A stretch of 64,000 nucleotides of DNA, from assembly GCA_033763735.1 (NCBI GenBank), contig JANRJY010000104.1:10162-74161 (forward strand), given 5' to 3'. Shown here piece after piece: positions 62,171-64,000 of the stretch (positions are counted from its first letter, which is position 1; each line of letters begins with the position of its first letter). The notes below the pieces were generated by a model that did no database searches, was not told the DNA's origin, and was given only the letters and a program-made list of their open reading frames with translations. The position numbers and the translations under genes are program-made. Source of the DNA: JANRJY01 sp033763735 (lineage in GTDB: Bacteria; Bacteroidota; Bacteroidia; Cytophagales; UBA9547).

Positions 62171-63781
62171 ATGAAAGCTTCCAAAATTATCCATAAACAA
62201 GAGCAACGCATTAAGGTCGATTTTCCTTACAATCAGGAATTTGCACAAAAAATACGTCAAATTAAAGATGCCCGCTGGAGCAAAACCCTTAGTGCCTGGC
62301 ATATACCCTACACAAAAAATGCATTCAATGAACTCAAAAAACTATTTCCTGATATCGAGTATCCAACAGTTAAAGAGAAGATAGCCGTGGAAACTACCGC
62401 GGAAAAAATTTCTGCCGCAAAAAGCAAAATATCACCTACGTTGGCCTCAGTACACTTAGTGGTTACTATCAAAAGTATATTTGTCCATTTGCCTAAAAAT
62501 GAGGTTGATACACGATTTATGCTTGGTTTCAGATATAGCAGGTGGGACAAAGCAAAACGCTCTTGGATTATACCCAATTACAAAAACAATCTGGAATTGA
62601 TAGAAAGCTACTTTGAGTCGCGCCCCATGTCAAAAGAAGTTATTGTCGATGCCAACCCTGAAAATGCGACCATAAAGGTAGGCAAAAACGAGCTTTTGGT
62701 AATGATAATGAAGAATGGACGGATGCGACTGATTACAAAATACCATCCGGAATTAAACAAACTCATTGCTACCTTCCCGTACCGTAAGTGGGATCCTACC
62801 CAAAAATGGTGGAGCATACCTTATGCAGAACACTTTTTGGAACAAATCAAAGAAACTTGTGCCTCGATTAATGTAGCAATGCGGGTGGAATATGAAGATC
62901 AAAGTGCCGGAAAACCCAAACGTTCAAAGTTTGATGTGATCAACTACAAAAAATGCCCTACCGAATACATCAACAAATTAAAGGAACTCCGATATAGCGA
63001 AAACACCATCAAAAACTATTCAGGATTATTTGAAGAATATATTAACTACTACAATACGCTCGATTATAAAACCATTGATGAAACAAAAATAACCGCCTAT
63101 TTGCGCTATCTGGTTATGGAACGAAAGGTATCGGCATCAGCTCAAAATCAGGCAATTAATGCCATCAAGTTTTACTACGAACGTTGTTTGGGTGGTCAAC
63201 GCAAAATATACACTGTGGATCGACCAAAAGAAGAAAAAAGACTACCCACTGTATTGAGCGAAGCCGAAGTCGCAGCCTTATTGAATGCAACTGACAACAT
63301 CAAGCATAAAGCTATACTTATGACCATATACGCCTCCGGATTGCGCATAAGTGAAGCCATTAATCTCAAAATTACGGATATTGACTCCGAAAGAATGCAA
63401 ATAAGAATAGAACAAGGCAAAGGCAAAAAAGATAGATATTCGCTGCTGTCAGCCAAGCTACTTGATATACTCAGGCTCTATTTCAAAAAATACAAACCAG
63501 TGATATACCTCTTTGAAGGCGCCAAAAATGAGCAATATGCTTCCAGAAGTATACAGTCAATTATGAAAATAGCTTGTCAAAAGGCAGGAATTACCAAGCA
63601 AGTGAGTGTGCATACATTAAGGCATAGCTTTGCCACCCATTTGTTGGAAAACGGAACTGACTTAAGGTATATTCAAAGCTTATTAGGACATGAAAGCAGC
63701 AAAACCACAGAAATATATACTCATATAACCACAAAAGGATTTTCTAACATACAAAGTCCATTGGACAAATTAAAAATTTGA
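62171..63781 (+). CDS. Tyrosine recombinase with three-repeat N-terminal extension
   Basis: A 536-residue site-specific recombinase. The C-terminal half is standard: core-binding SAM-like domain (about 262-345, LKELRYSENTIKNYSGLFEEYINYY) and catalytic domain with R392 (ASGLRISEAINL), H481 and R484 (VHTLRHSFATHLLENG), H507 (LLGHES) and nucleophile Y516 (TTEIYTHIT). The N-terminal about 250 residues hold three repeats with a basic-aromatic core (RWSKTLSAWHIPY, YSRWDKAKRSWIIP, YRKWDPTQKWWSIPY). These recall HARP-type nucleic-acid binding motifs and are not typical of XerC/D or integron integrases. The gene lies between direct and inverted repeat sites, so it probably acts on them. Confidence 0.9.
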   Translation: MKASKIIHKQEQRIKVDFPYNQEFAQKIRQIKDARWSKTLSAWHIPYTKNAFNELKKLFPDIEYPTVKEKIAVETTAEKISAAKSKISPTLASVHLVVTIKSIFVHLPKNEVDTRFMLGFRYSRWDKAKRSWIIPNYKNNLELIESYFESRPMSKEVIVDANPENATIKVGKNELLVMIMKNGRMRLITKYHPELNKLIATFPYRKWDPTQKWWSIPYAEHFLEQIKETCASINVAMRVEYEDQSAGKPKRSKFDVINYKKCPTEYINKLKELRYSENTIKNYSGLFEEYINYYNTLDYKTIDETKITAYLRYLVMERKVSASAQNQAINAIKFYYERCLGGQRKIYTVDRPKEEKRLPTVLSEAEVAALLNATDNIKHKAILMTIYASGLRISEAINLKITDIDSERMQIRIEQGKGKKDRYSLLSAKLLDILRLYFKKYKPVIYLFEGAKNEQYASRSIQSIMKIACQKAGITKQVSVHTLRHSFATHLLENGTDLRYIQSLLGHESSKTTEIYTHITTKGFSNIQSPLDKLKI

Positions 63782-63872
63782 TCAAATTGTTTGCCATGAT
63801 TAAGGATAATGATTAGGTTTGGGTAAGTAAATAAAAATACTGGAAAAGTGAAAGCAGTTGAAAAATATTTAA

Positions 63873-63890
63873 GTTCTGTATACGCAATAA
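63873..63890 (+). repeat. Right copy of 18-bp direct repeat
   Basis: GTTCTGTATACGCAATAA here is identical to 61669-61686. The two copies are in the same orientation 2,204 bp apart and enclose the recombinase gene. Confidence 0.85.
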
Positions 63891-63964
63891 GCTTTATTAT
63901 TCAAATTCACATAAAACACTTATTATCAATTGTTTACAAAATAAATAGAAAAATTATAATTCCG

Positions 63965-63994
63965 ATATATACGCAACTCATTGCGTAAACAAGG
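63965..63994 (+). repeat. Right recombination-site-like inverted repeat
   Basis: TACGCAA (63969-63975), CTCA, TTGCGTA (63980-63986). The segment ATATACGCAACT..ATTGCGTAAACAAG resembles the reverse complement of 61632-61660, so related sites flank the recombinase in inverted orientation. The window ends 14 bp later. Confidence 0.65.
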
Positions 63995-64000
63995 ATGTTA

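Noticed and set aside
1..64000. CRISPR arrays, tRNA and rRNA genes
   Set aside because: No spaced direct-repeat arrays, cloverleaf sequences or rRNA signatures were noticed in intergenic DNA.

Overview
The window is chromosomal DNA from a low-GC member of the Bacteroidota. The evidence is a SusC/SusD outer-membrane pair, four large secreted proteins ending in type IX secretion system (T9SS) type A sorting domains ('YPNP...G.Y.....'), CHASE2 and LemA proteins of Bacteroidota type, and very AT-rich intergenic DNA. I cannot place it below phylum from the sequence alone. I see no rRNA, tRNA or CRISPR array.

Layout. 1-3.7 kb: a minus-strand set of two overlapping CHASE2 membrane proteins and a secreted FecR-like protein. 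3.8-11.4 kb: a secreted zinc metalloprotease, LemA, and a 1,344-residue T9SS surface protein. 11.4-18.4 kb (minus): an RCK potassium channel, a DinB/DUF1569-like protein, a 1,293-residue superfamily 1 helicase-like ATPase, and a PAS histidine kinase. 18.8-30.5 kb: a 3,126-residue T9SS protein with a GH30-type glycosidase domain and a long array of BIG2 Ig-like repeats, followed by a GH3 beta-glucosidase, probably a beta-glucan degrading pair. 30.6-34.7 kb: isocitrate dehydrogenase with a small partner gene, a second potassium channel, a CutA-like protein and a LysR regulator. A 29/32-identical AT-rich element lies upstream of icd and again upstream of lysR/cutA-like, suggesting common control.

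34.7-55.1 kb (minus) is the most coherent block. Read in transcription order it encodes SusC, SusD, a T9SS surface protein, a T9SS-exported cyanophycinase, a second cyanophycinase with a signal peptide, a YfcC/DcuC-family permease, isoaspartyl peptidase, a DDAH/arginine-dihydrolase-like enzyme, arginine deiminase, P5C dehydrogenase, a Phd/VapC toxin-antitoxin pair and ornithine aminotransferase. Together these form a route from extracellular cyanophycin (poly-Asp carrying Arg side chains) through beta-Asp-Arg to Asp and Arg, then ornithine, P5C and glutamate. It is organised like a polysaccharide utilisation locus, but for a nitrogen-storage polypeptide. No ornithine carbamoyltransferase or carbamate kinase is present, so the DDAH-like enzyme may supply the ornithine that RocD needs.

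55.5-61.2 kb: a dCache-HAMP-GAF-PAS sensor with no output domain, a STAS/SpoIIAA-like protein, RNase Z and a secreted GH13 glycosidase. 61.2-64 kb: a long gene-free stretch of hairpins and repeat elements, then a tyrosine recombinase with an unusual repeated N-terminal extension. The recombinase is flanked by an 18-bp direct repeat and by related TACGCAA/TTGCGTA inverted sites, suggesting an integron-like or self-mobilising unit that continues past the window edge. Several genes appear to start with TTG or GTG, as noted in their entries.
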